Part shown: piece by piece, positions 30,782 through 36,946 of the stretch
Layout: each line of letters begins with the position of its first letter
Numbering within the stretch: the stretch's first letter is position 1
Source of the DNA: Streptococcus equinus
Lineage (GTDB): Bacteria > Bacillota > Bacilli > Lactobacillales > Streptococcaceae
NCBI RefSeq assembly: GCF_900101445.1
Contig: NZ_FNKE01000001.1
Location: 744,001 to 808,000, forward strand
Length of the DNA stretch: 64,000 bases
Direction of reading: 5' to 3'
Position numbers and translations under genes: made by a program
The notes under the pieces: generated by a model
The model's input: only the letters and a program-made list of their open reading frames with translations
The model's database searches: none
What the model was told of the DNA's origin: nothing

Positions 30782-31608
30782 CGTTTGCTTTCAGCTCCTT
30801 CCGAAAATTTAAAAATACGGTCTTTATCTCCGCGCATTCCCTTTGTTAAACGATCAACAAATGCGTTGTCATAAATTTTCAAAAGCTCTGCTCGTGAGAA
30901 ATTAGTATTAATTACTGTTTTAGTCCGACTGTCTAAAATATTAAACAGAAAACGGTACGTCCATTCGTTGACTGGCTTGATGTAATTTCCGGTGCATGTC
31001 TCTTTCCCTAAATCGTCTAAAATTAGGTAGTCACATTCTGTCAGCAGCTTTGTAGCAAATTCTTCTGTAAAGCGCCCATTACCATTAAAGCTAGCTTGCA
31101 CACTCTGAATCAATCTTGCAACCGGCATAAATATGACGCTTTTTGGCTCATTGTAAATCTTAAATGTATCATTCAACGATTTGGCAATTGCAATCGATAG
31201 ATGACTCTTCCCAACACCCGGACGCCCTTGTAAGAACGTATTACCTTCGCCACCTTTTCCGTAATAACGAACCGCCCTTTGAGCAAATGCGTGTGCTTTC
31301 TGGTCTTCGAAGTTATGCTCTTCGAAATTATTCATCGTTGCATTTTTTAAGTCGTCTGGAATAATACTGACAGATTCAAACATATTCCATGTTTTAGCAA
31401 GCATTCCATTAACTGTTTGCTGCTCAGCACTGGACTGCTTTAAACGTTCCAATTCGTCTTTTTGGCAGTCTAAACAAAAGGCTGTGCTTGTGTATTCTCC
31501 TTGCTGTTTCATACGTCTGTAATACGGTTTATTATGAATCGTGCAGACGTCGCCAGTATCTACCAGAATACCGTTGTTAATCATATATTCATAAGACATT
31601 AATTCCAT
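30778..31608 (-). CDS. DnaC-like helicase loader ATPase
   Basis: This 276-residue protein starts at ATG 31608, since the GTG six bases earlier is inside the AGAGGTG ribosome site. A zinc-like C-T-I-H...C-L-D-C group lies near 22-50. The AAA+ core has Walker A G-R-P-G-V-G-K-S-H near 128 and Walker B Y-L-I-L-D-D-L-G near 192, with a sensor N-T-N-F near 237 and arginine finger D-R-L. It loads the host DnaB helicase at the phage origin together with the DnaD-like protein encoded just upstream. Confidence 0.93.
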   Translation of the reverse strand: MELMSYEYMINNGILVDTGDVCTIHNKPYYRRMKQQGEYTSTAFCLDCQKDELERLKQSSAEQQTVNGMLAKTWNMFESVSIIPDDLKNATMNNFEEHNFEDQKAHAFAQRAVRYYGKGGEGNTFLQGRPGVGKSHLSIAIAKSLNDTFKIYNEPKSVIFMPVARLIQSVQASFNGNGRFTEEFATKLLTECDYLILDDLGKETCTGNYIKPVNEWTYRFLFNILDSRTKTVINTNFSRAELLKIYDNAFVDRLTKGMRGDKDRIFKFSEGAESKR

Positions 31609-31616
31609 AAGCACCT

Positions 31617-32429
31617 CTAAAATCCAAAATCTGGGTCAACAATATTATGCAAGTCTTCAGTATTACTTTTAGGAAGTCCTTTTGATTCTTGAAACTTCCG
31701 TTGTTCTTCGTCGACTTGTGCGAGAGTTTTGATACCGTTTTGCTTCCAACCTCTCAAAATGCCATTTACATATCCAAAAGAACGTTTAGCAGAATTAGCA
31801 GCTTTATCAATAGCTCTTTTAATGACATCAACTTCAAAACCATCAATTTCTAGGTAATCTAATAATTGCTCAAGTTGATTTGGACTTAAAATTCCAATTT
31901 CTTGTTGAAAGTAATCCGAAATATTTTTGATGTTGGTTGCCGATTGGTTGCTAGTTTTCTCTACTGCACTCTCCTTACCTAACCTTACCTTACCTTTACT
32001 ATCCTTACCTATCCTATACTGGGTTGCCATTTGGTTGCCAAATTGGTTGTCGTTTGGTTGCCAACTGGTTGTCATTTGGTTGCCAAGTTGGTAAGAACCC
32101 GTTGGTGACACTGATAACAAGCTTTTTTCGTTTTGGTAAATGGTTGGTTTAAAACGGTCTTTGCGAATTTGATTGTTGATTTTCCAATCGCGAACAACGG
32201 TCACTCCGCTTTCAAAGATGATAATGAATCCTTTGGCTTGCAGTAATTTCAAATCATCATTATTGGCTCCGTACGCTCGACTAAGCATTTTTGCGTTACC
32301 AATAAACCCCTCATCATCCGCTTCCATACCAAGTTGGAAATAAAGAAGTTGGCTGCTTGCTGGCATATCAACAAACAAATCGCTAGATGTGATGTCTTTG
32401 CTGAACATTCTTCTTTGTGCCATTATCAA
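31617..32429 (-). CDS. DnaD-like replisome organizer
   Basis: This 270-residue protein begins MAQRRMFSKDITSSDLFVDM (second or third codon of the frame), the pattern of phage replication initiators with an N-terminal winged helix (residues 1-100). The DnaD-like C-terminal part has I-G-I-L-S-P-N-Q-L-E-Q-L-L-D-Y near 176-190 and S-F-G-Y-V-N-G-I-L-R-G-W near 216-227. The linker (110-160) is Gln/Asn-rich because it is encoded by phased DNA repeats that likely are the phage origin. It should melt the origin and recruit the loader. Confidence 0.9.
   Translation of the reverse strand: MIMAQRRMFSKDITSSDLFVDMPASSQLLYFQLGMEADDEGFIGNAKMLSRAYGANNDDLKLLQAKGFIIIFESGVTVVRDWKINNQIRKDRFKPTIYQNEKSLLSVSPTGSYQLGNQMTTSWQPNDNQFGNQMATQYRIGKDSKGKVRLGKESAVEKTSNQSATNIKNISDYFQQEIGILSPNQLEQLLDYLEIDGFEVDVIKRAIDKAANSAKRSFGYVNGILRGWKQNGIKTLAQVDEEQRKFQESKGLPKSNTEDLHNIVDPDFGF
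31935..32085. repeat. Helically phased GGTTGCCA repeats, candidate phage replication origin
   Basis: Six copies of GGTTG(C/T)C(A/G) start at 32022, 32033, 32045, 32056, 32067 and 32078 on the plus strand. The spacing is 11, 12, 11, 11 and 11 bases, about one DNA turn. Two more copies start at 31935 and 31946. Between the two groups (31972-32015) lie several CCTTACC units. All are inside the replisome organizer gene, where related phages keep their origin. Confidence 0.65.
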
Positions 32430-32758
32430 TCCTCAAACAATTTTTTCAATAAATCTTCAGCCAGTCTTTCACATTTAGCTTTGCTGTCGGCTTCAATTTC
32501 TTCTGGTTCTTTGCCATCTAACGTTTTAAGCGTGTATTCAGCTTCGACTTTTAAAGGCTCTGCATTGAACATCTGTAACATTCCTTCATATTTCTCTTTG
32601 TCTTCCGTGTAAGCTTCTTCAGTAGTGTTAATTGCGTCATTAATGTCTTTACACCAGCCTACTTTAAATGCCAATGCTCTAGTTCTGTTCTTGTATTCCA
32701 TCAAGAAATGTCCATTTTCTTTGCTGCGAAATACGATAAATGTTTGTGTTTGTTTCAT
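32426..32758 (-). CDS. Hypothetical phage protein, 110 residues
   Basis: The start is ATG 32758 (MKQTQTFIVFRSKENGHFLM) with AAAAGGAG upstream; the longer frame has no ribosome site. The N-terminal half is beta-rich, and the C-terminal half is acidic and helical (IEADSKAKCERLAEDLLKKLF). It overlaps the replisome organizer start by 4 bases. No family recognised. Confidence 0.7.
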   Translation of the reverse strand: MKQTQTFIVFRSKENGHFLMEYKNRTRALAFKVGWCKDINDAINTTEEAYTEDKEKYEGMLQMFNAEPLKVEAEYTLKTLDGKEPEEIEADSKAKCERLAEDLLKKLFED

Positions 32759-32815
32759 TGTTTTCTCCTTTTTATAAAATGCTTTTTCTGGTAATTTGCG
32801 CATTCTCACCACGCA

Positions 32816-33001
32816 TCATCCTTTCATCGCGTCTAATACTTTAATAGCGTCGTCATAATGCTTAGCTTTTGCTTCCCAACTCTCAAATACGAAAGTCGGT
32901 TGCATTGATGTTTCTTCTTTCTTCGTTCGCTTACCAACATACGGTAATGTCAACACGTATATGATCATTGCTAAACTAAAGCAGATAATAAATAAGTCCA
33001 T
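32816..33001 (-). CDS. Small membrane protein, 61 residues
   Basis: The ATG at 33001 is chosen for AGAGGAAAAC ahead of it. One membrane helix at residues 2-22 (DLFIICFSLAMIIYVLTLPYV) is followed by a basic stretch and a soluble tail (WEAKAKHYDDAIKVLDAMKG). It is the second gene of the leftward early operon. The function is unknown; small membrane proteins here can affect the host or superinfection. Confidence 0.65.
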   Translation of the reverse strand: MDLFIICFSLAMIIYVLTLPYVGKRTKKEETSMQPTFVFESWEAKAKHYDDAIKVLDAMKG

Positions 33002-33016
33002 GTTTTCCTCTTTTCT

Positions 33017-33034
33017 AAGCCTTGTCCAGAAGCT
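33017..33034 (+). repeat. 18-base direct repeat, copy 1
   Basis: The sequence AAGCCTTGTCCAGAAGCT occurs here and again, exact and in the same orientation, at 35546-35563, 22 bases before the integrase ATG. This copy lies between the small HTH gene and the small membrane gene. It could be a binding site for integrase or an excision/regulatory protein. Confidence 0.6.
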
Positions 33035-33035
33035 T

Positions 33036-33287
33036 TTAAATTTGATTTTCAAGCCATTTCTTAATAGCTCGTTTTGACCAACGTTTTGCTGGTAATTCTC
33101 TTGGAAAACCGTCCATATAACGGTAGGTTTGAAATGTGTCATATGAAATGCCAAGAAACTTGCATGTTTCTTGCGGTGACATCAATTCGTTAAAACCGTC
33201 ATCTTGTTCAATTTCCAAAAGCTTGTTTAGTGTTTCTTTGATTATGCCTTTCAGCCAATCAGAGAATTGTTGCATTACACTATCCAT
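33036..33287 (-). CDS. Small HTH (excisionase/DUF771-like) protein
   Basis: This 83-residue protein starts at ATG 33287 with AAAGGA upstream. The C-terminal half is a MerR/excisionase-type winged helix: M-S-P-Q-E-T-C-K-F-L-G-I-S-Y-D-T-F-Q-T-Y-R near 36-56 and R-W-S-K-R-A-I-K-K-W-L near 69-79. DUF771-like proteins stand second in many streptococcal phage early operons. It may act as excisionase or early regulator. The long leader in front of it is rich in RNA structure. Confidence 0.75.
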   Translation of the reverse strand: MDSVMQQFSDWLKGIIKETLNKLLEIEQDDGFNELMSPQETCKFLGISYDTFQTYRYMDGFPRELPAKRWSKRAIKKWLENQI

Positions 33288-33300
33288 GCTGTTTCCTTTC

Positions 33301-33359
33301 TGGTATAATGTAAGTAGTTTTGTTTTGTAAGCGCATTGTTTCGGCAATGTGCTTTTTTT
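33301..33359 (+). ncRNA. Short rightward transcription unit: promoter, about 45 nt, terminator
   Basis: Extended -10 TGGTATAAT (33301-33309) is followed by the hairpin GCGCATTG-TTTCGG-CAATGTGC (33331-33352) and TTTTTTT. It is the second copy of the design seen at 23055-23117, with the same GCTTTTTTTGTGC end. It lies antisense to the leader of the small HTH gene. A transcript of about 44 bases is predicted. Confidence 0.5.
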
Positions 33360-33381
33360 GTGCTCTCGATTAGCAGTTAAA

Positions 33382-33616
33382 GCTCTAACAAGTTTGTCAA
33401 TCGTTGTTGTCTTATCAAATATTATTGTTTAGAGTAATTTAATAACTGCGTTTTTATTTATTTTAAAGGAGGTTATCATCTTGTTAGAGCCATAGCTACT
33501 AACCGAGGGCGTGTTTCCAGCTGAGCTGGTATAGTCCTAGCACTTTTGTTAAAGTGTCAATGAGCCCGATAAAATTTTGTAACCGTGCTAGAACCGTATC
33601 AACCCAGCTGGAAACA
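33382..33616 (-). ncRNA. Structured RNA region behind cro with nested inverted repeats
   Basis: GCTCTAACAAG (33382-33392) is perfectly complementary to CTTGTTAGAGC (33480-33490). TGTTTCCAGCTG (33512-33523) is perfectly complementary to CAGCTGGAAACA (33605-33616). Inside the second pair CTAGCAC (33537-33543) pairs with GTGCTAG (33585-33591) and encloses the hairpin CACTTT-TGTT-AAAGTG. No gene with a sound ribosome site is present. As it lies in the cro transcript, a leftward RNA with two domains is likely; the reverse strand could fold equally. Confidence 0.5.
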
Positions 33617-33622
33617 ATTACG

Positions 33623-33835
33623 TTAAAATACGAAATTTTCGTATTTCTTGCCTAAAAAAATATCATCAAATCCAACGTGAAATTTAAACATATATTTTTT
33701 AAGCATAACCATTCCGATATTCGAACTGTCGTATTCAAGCTTCGCAAGTGTGTTGGTAGAAACCCCAAACTCGCTTGCAAGCTCTTCTTGTGTCATCCCA
33801 GCGGCAATTCGAAGAGCTTCCAGTGTCCATTTCAT
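33623..33835 (-). CDS. Cro-like HTH repressor
   Basis: This 70-residue protein starts at MKWTLEALRIAAGMTQEELA (ATG 33835). The longer frame adds a Lys-rich stretch without a clear ribosome site, though an upstream start is possible. The helix-turn-helix is M-T-Q-E-E-L-A-S-E-F-G-V-S-T-N-T-L-A-K-L-E. It is the first gene of the leftward lytic operon. The last codons are part of a 21-base palindrome that resembles the operator in its own promoter, so the gene carries an operator at both ends. Confidence 0.85.
   Translation of the reverse strand: MKWTLEALRIAAGMTQEELASEFGVSTNTLAKLEYDSSNIGMVMLKKYMFKFHVGFDDIFLGKKYENFVF
33626..33646. promoter_or_regulatory. Operator-like palindrome inside the 3' end of cro
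   Basis: Two perfect 10-base arms, AAATACGAAA and TTTCGTATTT, surround one central base. The core AATACGA...TCGTATT is the same as in the promoter operator at 33892-33910. It could be an extra site for CI or Cro, allowing looping across cro. Confidence 0.65.
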
Positions 33836-33886
33836 ATGTTCTTTTTCCTTTCTTTTTTTCTTTAGGTCTTTCAACCTTACGAGTAT

Positions 33887-33915
33887 ATTATAATACGATT
33901 TTTTCGTATTGTCAA
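33887..33915 (-). promoter_or_regulatory. Leftward lytic promoter with operator filling the spacer
   Basis: On the minus strand TTGACA is followed by exactly 17 bases and TATAAT. The palindrome AATACGA-N5-TCGTATT (33892-33910) covers the whole spacer, so bound repressor would block RNA polymerase directly. Confidence 0.9.
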
Positions 33916-33944
33916 CACAAAATTAAGTTTTTTTCGTATTTTTC

Positions 33945-33973
33945 TTGTATTGATAATAAAAATCATATATAAT
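33945..33973 (+). promoter_or_regulatory. Rightward promoter for the CI-like gene
   Basis: TTGTAT, 17 bases, TATAAT, with the start codon 29 bases beyond the -10. A half-site TCGTATT (33934-33940) lies just upstream of the -35, a possible place for autoregulation. Confidence 0.8.
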
Positions 33974-34001
33974 AGAACCAAACATACGAGAGGAAAATAA
34001 T

Positions 34002-34487
34002 ATGGATAAAAACAAGCAACGTATGCAGATTATCGCTGATAATATTACCTATTATAGAAAGAAGAAAGGGATCACTCAGAAAGAATTGGCTGACGCTATT
34101 GGCGTTGCTCCCGGGACGATTACTGATTATATGAAACTTAGAAGCGCTCCCTCTTTCGGGATCATTCAAAAGATGGCTGATTATTTCGAAGTCGAAAAAT
34201 CAGACATTGACTCAACATTTAAAGACCAGAACATCATTCACGGTGATAACAATGGTTTGAATAGTTACAACAATAGTTCTGTCACTATTAACCACGGCAC
34301 TTCTAAAGAAAACTTTGATAGAAGCCACGACCAGCAGATGGCTGATTTTGAATTGCAAAAAGAAATCTTATCCTATTTAGAACAGCAAACTAATATTTTA
34401 AATCAGTTGCTATCTAATACAGAGAAGATTTTGGATAAATTAAACAAAGGGGAAGAAAATGGCACTATTTGGAAAAACAAAAAATGA
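34002..34487 (+). CDS. CI-like phage regulator without protease domain
   Basis: This 161-residue protein has an HTH at residues 8-65 (I-T-Q-K-E-L-A-D-A-I-G-V-A-P-G-T-I-T-D-Y-M). The C-terminal part is unusual: an Asn/Ser-rich stretch (75-105) and a coiled coil (EILSYLEQQTNILNQLLSNTEKILDKLNK). There is no S24 peptidase domain with Ser-Lys pair, so it cannot self-cleave after DNA damage in the lambda manner. Induction may need another protein, perhaps the 92-residue protein encoded in overlap. GAGAGG precedes the ATG. Confidence 0.85.
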   Translation: MDKNKQRMQIIADNITYYRKKKGITQKELADAIGVAPGTITDYMKLRSAPSFGIIQKMADYFEVEKSDIDSTFKDQNIIHGDNNGLNSYNNSSVTINHGTSKENFDRSHDQQMADFELQKEILSYLEQQTNILNQLLSNTEKILDKLNKGEENGTIWKNKK

Positions 34488-34737
34488 AAAAACTGAAGAT
34501 TACCTTGCGGCGCGTGGTGTTAAAGGTTTGTCAGAAGAAAGCTATGAGCAAGTTAGACGCGTTGCAAATGAAATGTCTGGAAACGGATTGTTAAAAGCCG
34601 GCTTAGCTTTGTCTTTTAATAACGGTGTTGATCAAGCTAAACTTTCTTATTTGTCTGCTCTTGTTGAACAAAATTGGATTTTAATCAATCAAAATCAACA
34701 AATCATTGACGAACTTAAAAAACTAAACGATAAATAA
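34459..34737 (+). CDS. Unknown protein co-encoded with the CI-like gene
   Basis: This 92-residue protein starts MALFGKTKNEKTEDYLAARG and overlaps the CI-like gene by 29 bases, with GGGGAAG ahead of its ATG. Helical, ending in a coiled coil (LVEQNWILINQNQQIIDELKKLNDK) similar in type to the C-terminus of the CI-like protein, which raises the possibility that they pair. No known domain. Coupling suggests it modulates repressor activity or is a lysogeny gene. Confidence 0.75.
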   Translation: MALFGKTKNEKTEDYLAARGVKGLSEESYEQVRRVANEMSGNGLLKAGLALSFNNGVDQAKLSYLSALVEQNWILINQNQQIIDELKKLNDK

Positions 34738-34791
34738 AATTACGTGCAAGCCTGAACCACGTTAAAAGCTGGAGAATGGAGAATATACATA

Positions 34792-35355
34792 ATGAAGAAG
34801 AAAACTGTCTTTATGCTTGGGGCTACTGCTATTCTTGGCGCAGCAATGCTTGATGTTGTTAACGTACCTGCAGTTAATGAACCAACTGTTGTGTACGCTG
34901 CTACTACTACTCAAAAAACGGCATTACGACAAGCGAAAAGCTACTACAAGAACATGCACATGTCTAAGCAAGGCATCTTTGACCAATTGACTTCTGATTT
35001 TGACCAATACTCAGAAGAAGACGCTCAATATGCAGTTGACCACTTGAAAGCTAACTACAAGAAGGCTGCCTTGAAACAAGCAAAAAGCTATTACAAAAAT
35101 ATGCATATGTCAAAACAAGGCATTTATGAACAACTTTCTTCTGAAATGGGTGAAAAGTTCACTCCTGAAGAAGCTCAATATGCCATTGATAACTCTAACT
35201 TTGATTACAATAAAGCCGCTTTAAAACAAGCGCAAAGTTACCAAAAAAACATGGCAATGTCTCCAGACGCTATTTATGATCAATTGATTTCTGAAGCTGG
35301 TGAAAAATTCACAGAATCAGAAGCGCAATATGCGATTGATAATTTAGATAAATAA
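34792..35355 (+). CDS. Secreted Ltp-like protein with three repeats (superinfection exclusion candidate)
   Basis: This 187-residue protein has a signal peptide (residues 1-36, cleavage after VYA). Three HTH-like repeats follow, starting near 44, 92 and 142, each A-L-(K/R)-Q-A-(K/Q)-S-Y-x-K-N-M-x-M-S-x-x-(A/G)-I and ending A-Q-Y-A-(I/V)-D. This is the domain of the phage TP-J34 Ltp protein, which blocks DNA injection of related phages. The TP-J34 protein is a lipoprotein, but here no lipobox cysteine exists, so it should be released or held otherwise. It is expressed in the lysogeny direction. Confidence 0.85.
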   Translation: MKKKTVFMLGATAILGAAMLDVVNVPAVNEPTVVYAATTTQKTALRQAKSYYKNMHMSKQGIFDQLTSDFDQYSEEDAQYAVDHLKANYKKAALKQAKSYYKNMHMSKQGIYEQLSSEMGEKFTPEEAQYAIDNSNFDYNKAALKQAQSYQKNMAMSPDAIYDQLISEAGEKFTESEAQYAIDNLDK

Positions 35356-35365
35356 AAAACAACGC

Positions 35366-35412
35366 AAAAAATCCCTCACGCTCTCCACGACCAAATTTCG
35401 AGCGCAAGGGAT
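35366..35412 (-). terminator. Long hairpin between Ltp-like gene and integrase
   Basis: On the minus strand ATCCCT-TG-CGCTC...GAGCG-TG-AGGGAT is followed by TTTTT. It would stop leftward transcription from the integrase side; rightward it lacks a T run. The symmetrical internal bulges make a long two-part stem. Confidence 0.5.
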
Positions 35413-35545
35413 AGATAATAAACACGAAAAAACAACTTAATTGATTACTTAAAAAATTGGAAATGGAAAAATCCAGGTTCGTTGCTTTTCGCTTATTTTA
35501 TTTTATCAGAAAAGGTGGTGATGTCAAGAATTTCTCTAAGTTAAA

Positions 35546-35563
35546 AAGCCTTGTCCAGAAGCT
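35546..35563 (+). repeat. 18-base direct repeat, copy 2
   Basis: Exact copy of AAGCCTTGTCCAGAAGCT found at 33017-33034, here 22 bases before the integrase start codon and just ahead of its ribosome site. Possible integrase arm site or operator. Confidence 0.6.
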
Positions 35564-35584
35564 ATTTTTAACAAAGGAGAAAAA

Positions 35585-36745
35585 ATGAAATACAATAAAA
35601 CAAAATATCCAAATATATATACATACGAAACAAAAAAAGGCAAACGATACTACGTTCGCCGAAATTTCAAAATAAACGGCAAAAAGAAAGAAGCCACTGC
35701 TAGCAATCTCAAAACACTTGCTGAAGCACGTCACGCGCTTGCAGAAATTGAAAACAAGATTGCAAACGGTGATTATGATCCACGTAAGAACATGACTGTC
35801 AATGACTACTGGCAAATCTACAGTGGAAACCGTATTAAAACGGGGCGGTGGGCGCCTGACACGATAGCGAACAAAGAAAGCCAGTATAGAGTTTGCTTTA
35901 AAGACCGTTTTGGAAGTGTCAAGCTCAAAGACATAGAAAGAACGGATTACGAGCAATTCATTGCGCAATTGTTAAAAAGATACACAAGGATAAGTGTCAT
36001 TCAAATACACGGAATTTTTGATGCAATGATAAACGATGCAGTCGTTAATGGCTACTTGGACAGAAACCCACTTTCAAAAATTTTTATTGGCAAAAGCGTT
36101 ATCCCAGCAAAAGAGAAATCATTTCCTTTGGAGGATTTCAAAACGTGGGACAAGTGCGCTAGAAAGGTGCTTGATATATACAATTACACAATCGTTAGGC
36201 TTACGTATTTTGGAGCACGGCGAAGTGAGGTCATGGGCATTAGAATTTCTTCTTTAAAGCTTATAGGAACTCGTTTTAGAATACTCTTGGACGATAGTCG
36301 AACATTTCGCCGTCCAAACGGAAAAGGTATGAAAACAAAAGGCTCTGAGCGCTACATGATCGTTGATGAAGAGACAACAACTATGTTGCAAAAATGTATT
36401 GAAATAACAAAAGAAATTGCGAAGAAAGCAGGGCGCATCCTTTCAAGAAACGACTATCTTTTTTTAGACGATGGCAAAAGGTGTAGAGCAGATGCTGGTA
36501 AGCCTGTGACTCCTACACGAGTATACACGAATTTCAAAAGAGTTAACAAACATTGCGAAGTGCATGTTACTCCTCACATGATGCGTCACTTCTTTACAAC
36601 ACAAGCCATAATTGCAGGTGTTTCTATCGAACACATGGCAGCCGCCCTTGGCCATTCAACTTCTTACATGACGCAAAAATACACGCATATTAAAGACGAA
36701 GTGGCAAGTGAAGTTACTGATTCGTTCTTGCGTGCTATCCAGTGA
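35585..36745 (+). CDS. int: Tyrosine integrase
   Basis: This 386-residue protein has an N-terminal arm-binding domain (residues 1-65), a SAM-like core-binding domain (70-165) and a catalytic domain. Catalytic residues: Arg212 in G-A-R-R-S-E, His331 and Arg334 in H-M-M-R-H, His357 in L-G-H-S, and Tyr366 in K-Y-T-H-I. AAAGGAG precedes the ATG. It reads toward the host boundary, so one attachment site should lie just after its stop. It integrates and, with an excision factor, excises the prophage. Confidence 0.96.
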   Translation: MKYNKTKYPNIYTYETKKGKRYYVRRNFKINGKKKEATASNLKTLAEARHALAEIENKIANGDYDPRKNMTVNDYWQIYSGNRIKTGRWAPDTIANKESQYRVCFKDRFGSVKLKDIERTDYEQFIAQLLKRYTRISVIQIHGIFDAMINDAVVNGYLDRNPLSKIFIGKSVIPAKEKSFPLEDFKTWDKCARKVLDIYNYTIVRLTYFGARRSEVMGIRISSLKLIGTRFRILLDDSRTFRRPNGKGMKTKGSERYMIVDEETTTMLQKCIEITKEIAKKAGRILSRNDYLFLDDGKRCRADAGKPVTPTRVYTNFKRVNKHCEVHVTPHMMRHFFTTQAIIAGVSIEHMAAALGHSTSYMTQKYTHIKDEVASEVTDSFLRAIQ

Positions 36746-36946
36746 AAAAAGTCCCCGTCATTGTCTCCGCCACAACACCTAATTTTGCAGAAAAACAGCG
36801 GTTATTTTTAAGCATTCGCTTTGAAAACACCTTTAAAAATGCGCTAAAACACGCTACAGTTCTGTATACTAAAAATCTTATCTTTATGATATAATGGGAA
36901 CTGAGATTTTATCTTTAGGAAAAAAAGAATAAAGGAAGTTCCTACA
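36746..36946 (+). promoter_or_regulatory. Prophage-host junction and promoter of the LTA synthase-like gene
   Basis: The 200 bases after the integrase must hold one attachment site, but the core cannot be defined without the left end. An extended -10 TGATATAAT (36887-36895) stands about 50 bases before the next gene, which begins behind AAAGGAAG. No small gene was found here. Confidence 0.6.

Larger units (their letters stand above)
1..36760. mobile_element. Temperate siphovirus prophage (left end outside window)
   Basis: A continuous set of phage modules runs from the integrase at the right through immunity, replication, recombination, packaging, head and tail genes to a receptor-binding protein at the left edge. 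No holin or endolysin is present, so the lysis cassette and one attachment site must lie to the left of position 1. A Shine-Dalgarno-like AAAAAAGGAGAT on the minus strand at positions 9-20 shows that another gene starts just outside. The right boundary is placed just after the integrase because the next gene is a host lipoteichoic acid synthase-like gene. The exact attachment core cannot be read without the other end. Confidence 0.95.

Noticed and set aside
31935..32085. CRISPR-like array
   Set aside because: The units are only 8 bases, spaced 11-12 bases within a coding gene; there are no spacers of constant length and no cas genes in the window.
33466..33495. Possible plus-strand leader gene behind AAAGGAGG
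   Set aside because: The only start is a TTG followed by three codons and a stop (L-E-P); the GGAGG is better explained as part of the loop between the long inverted repeats.
35498..35968. Minus-strand frame of 156 codons at the start of the integrase gene
   Set aside because: It is antisense to a certain integrase gene and rich in Phe/Cys/Val, as expected of a shadow frame.
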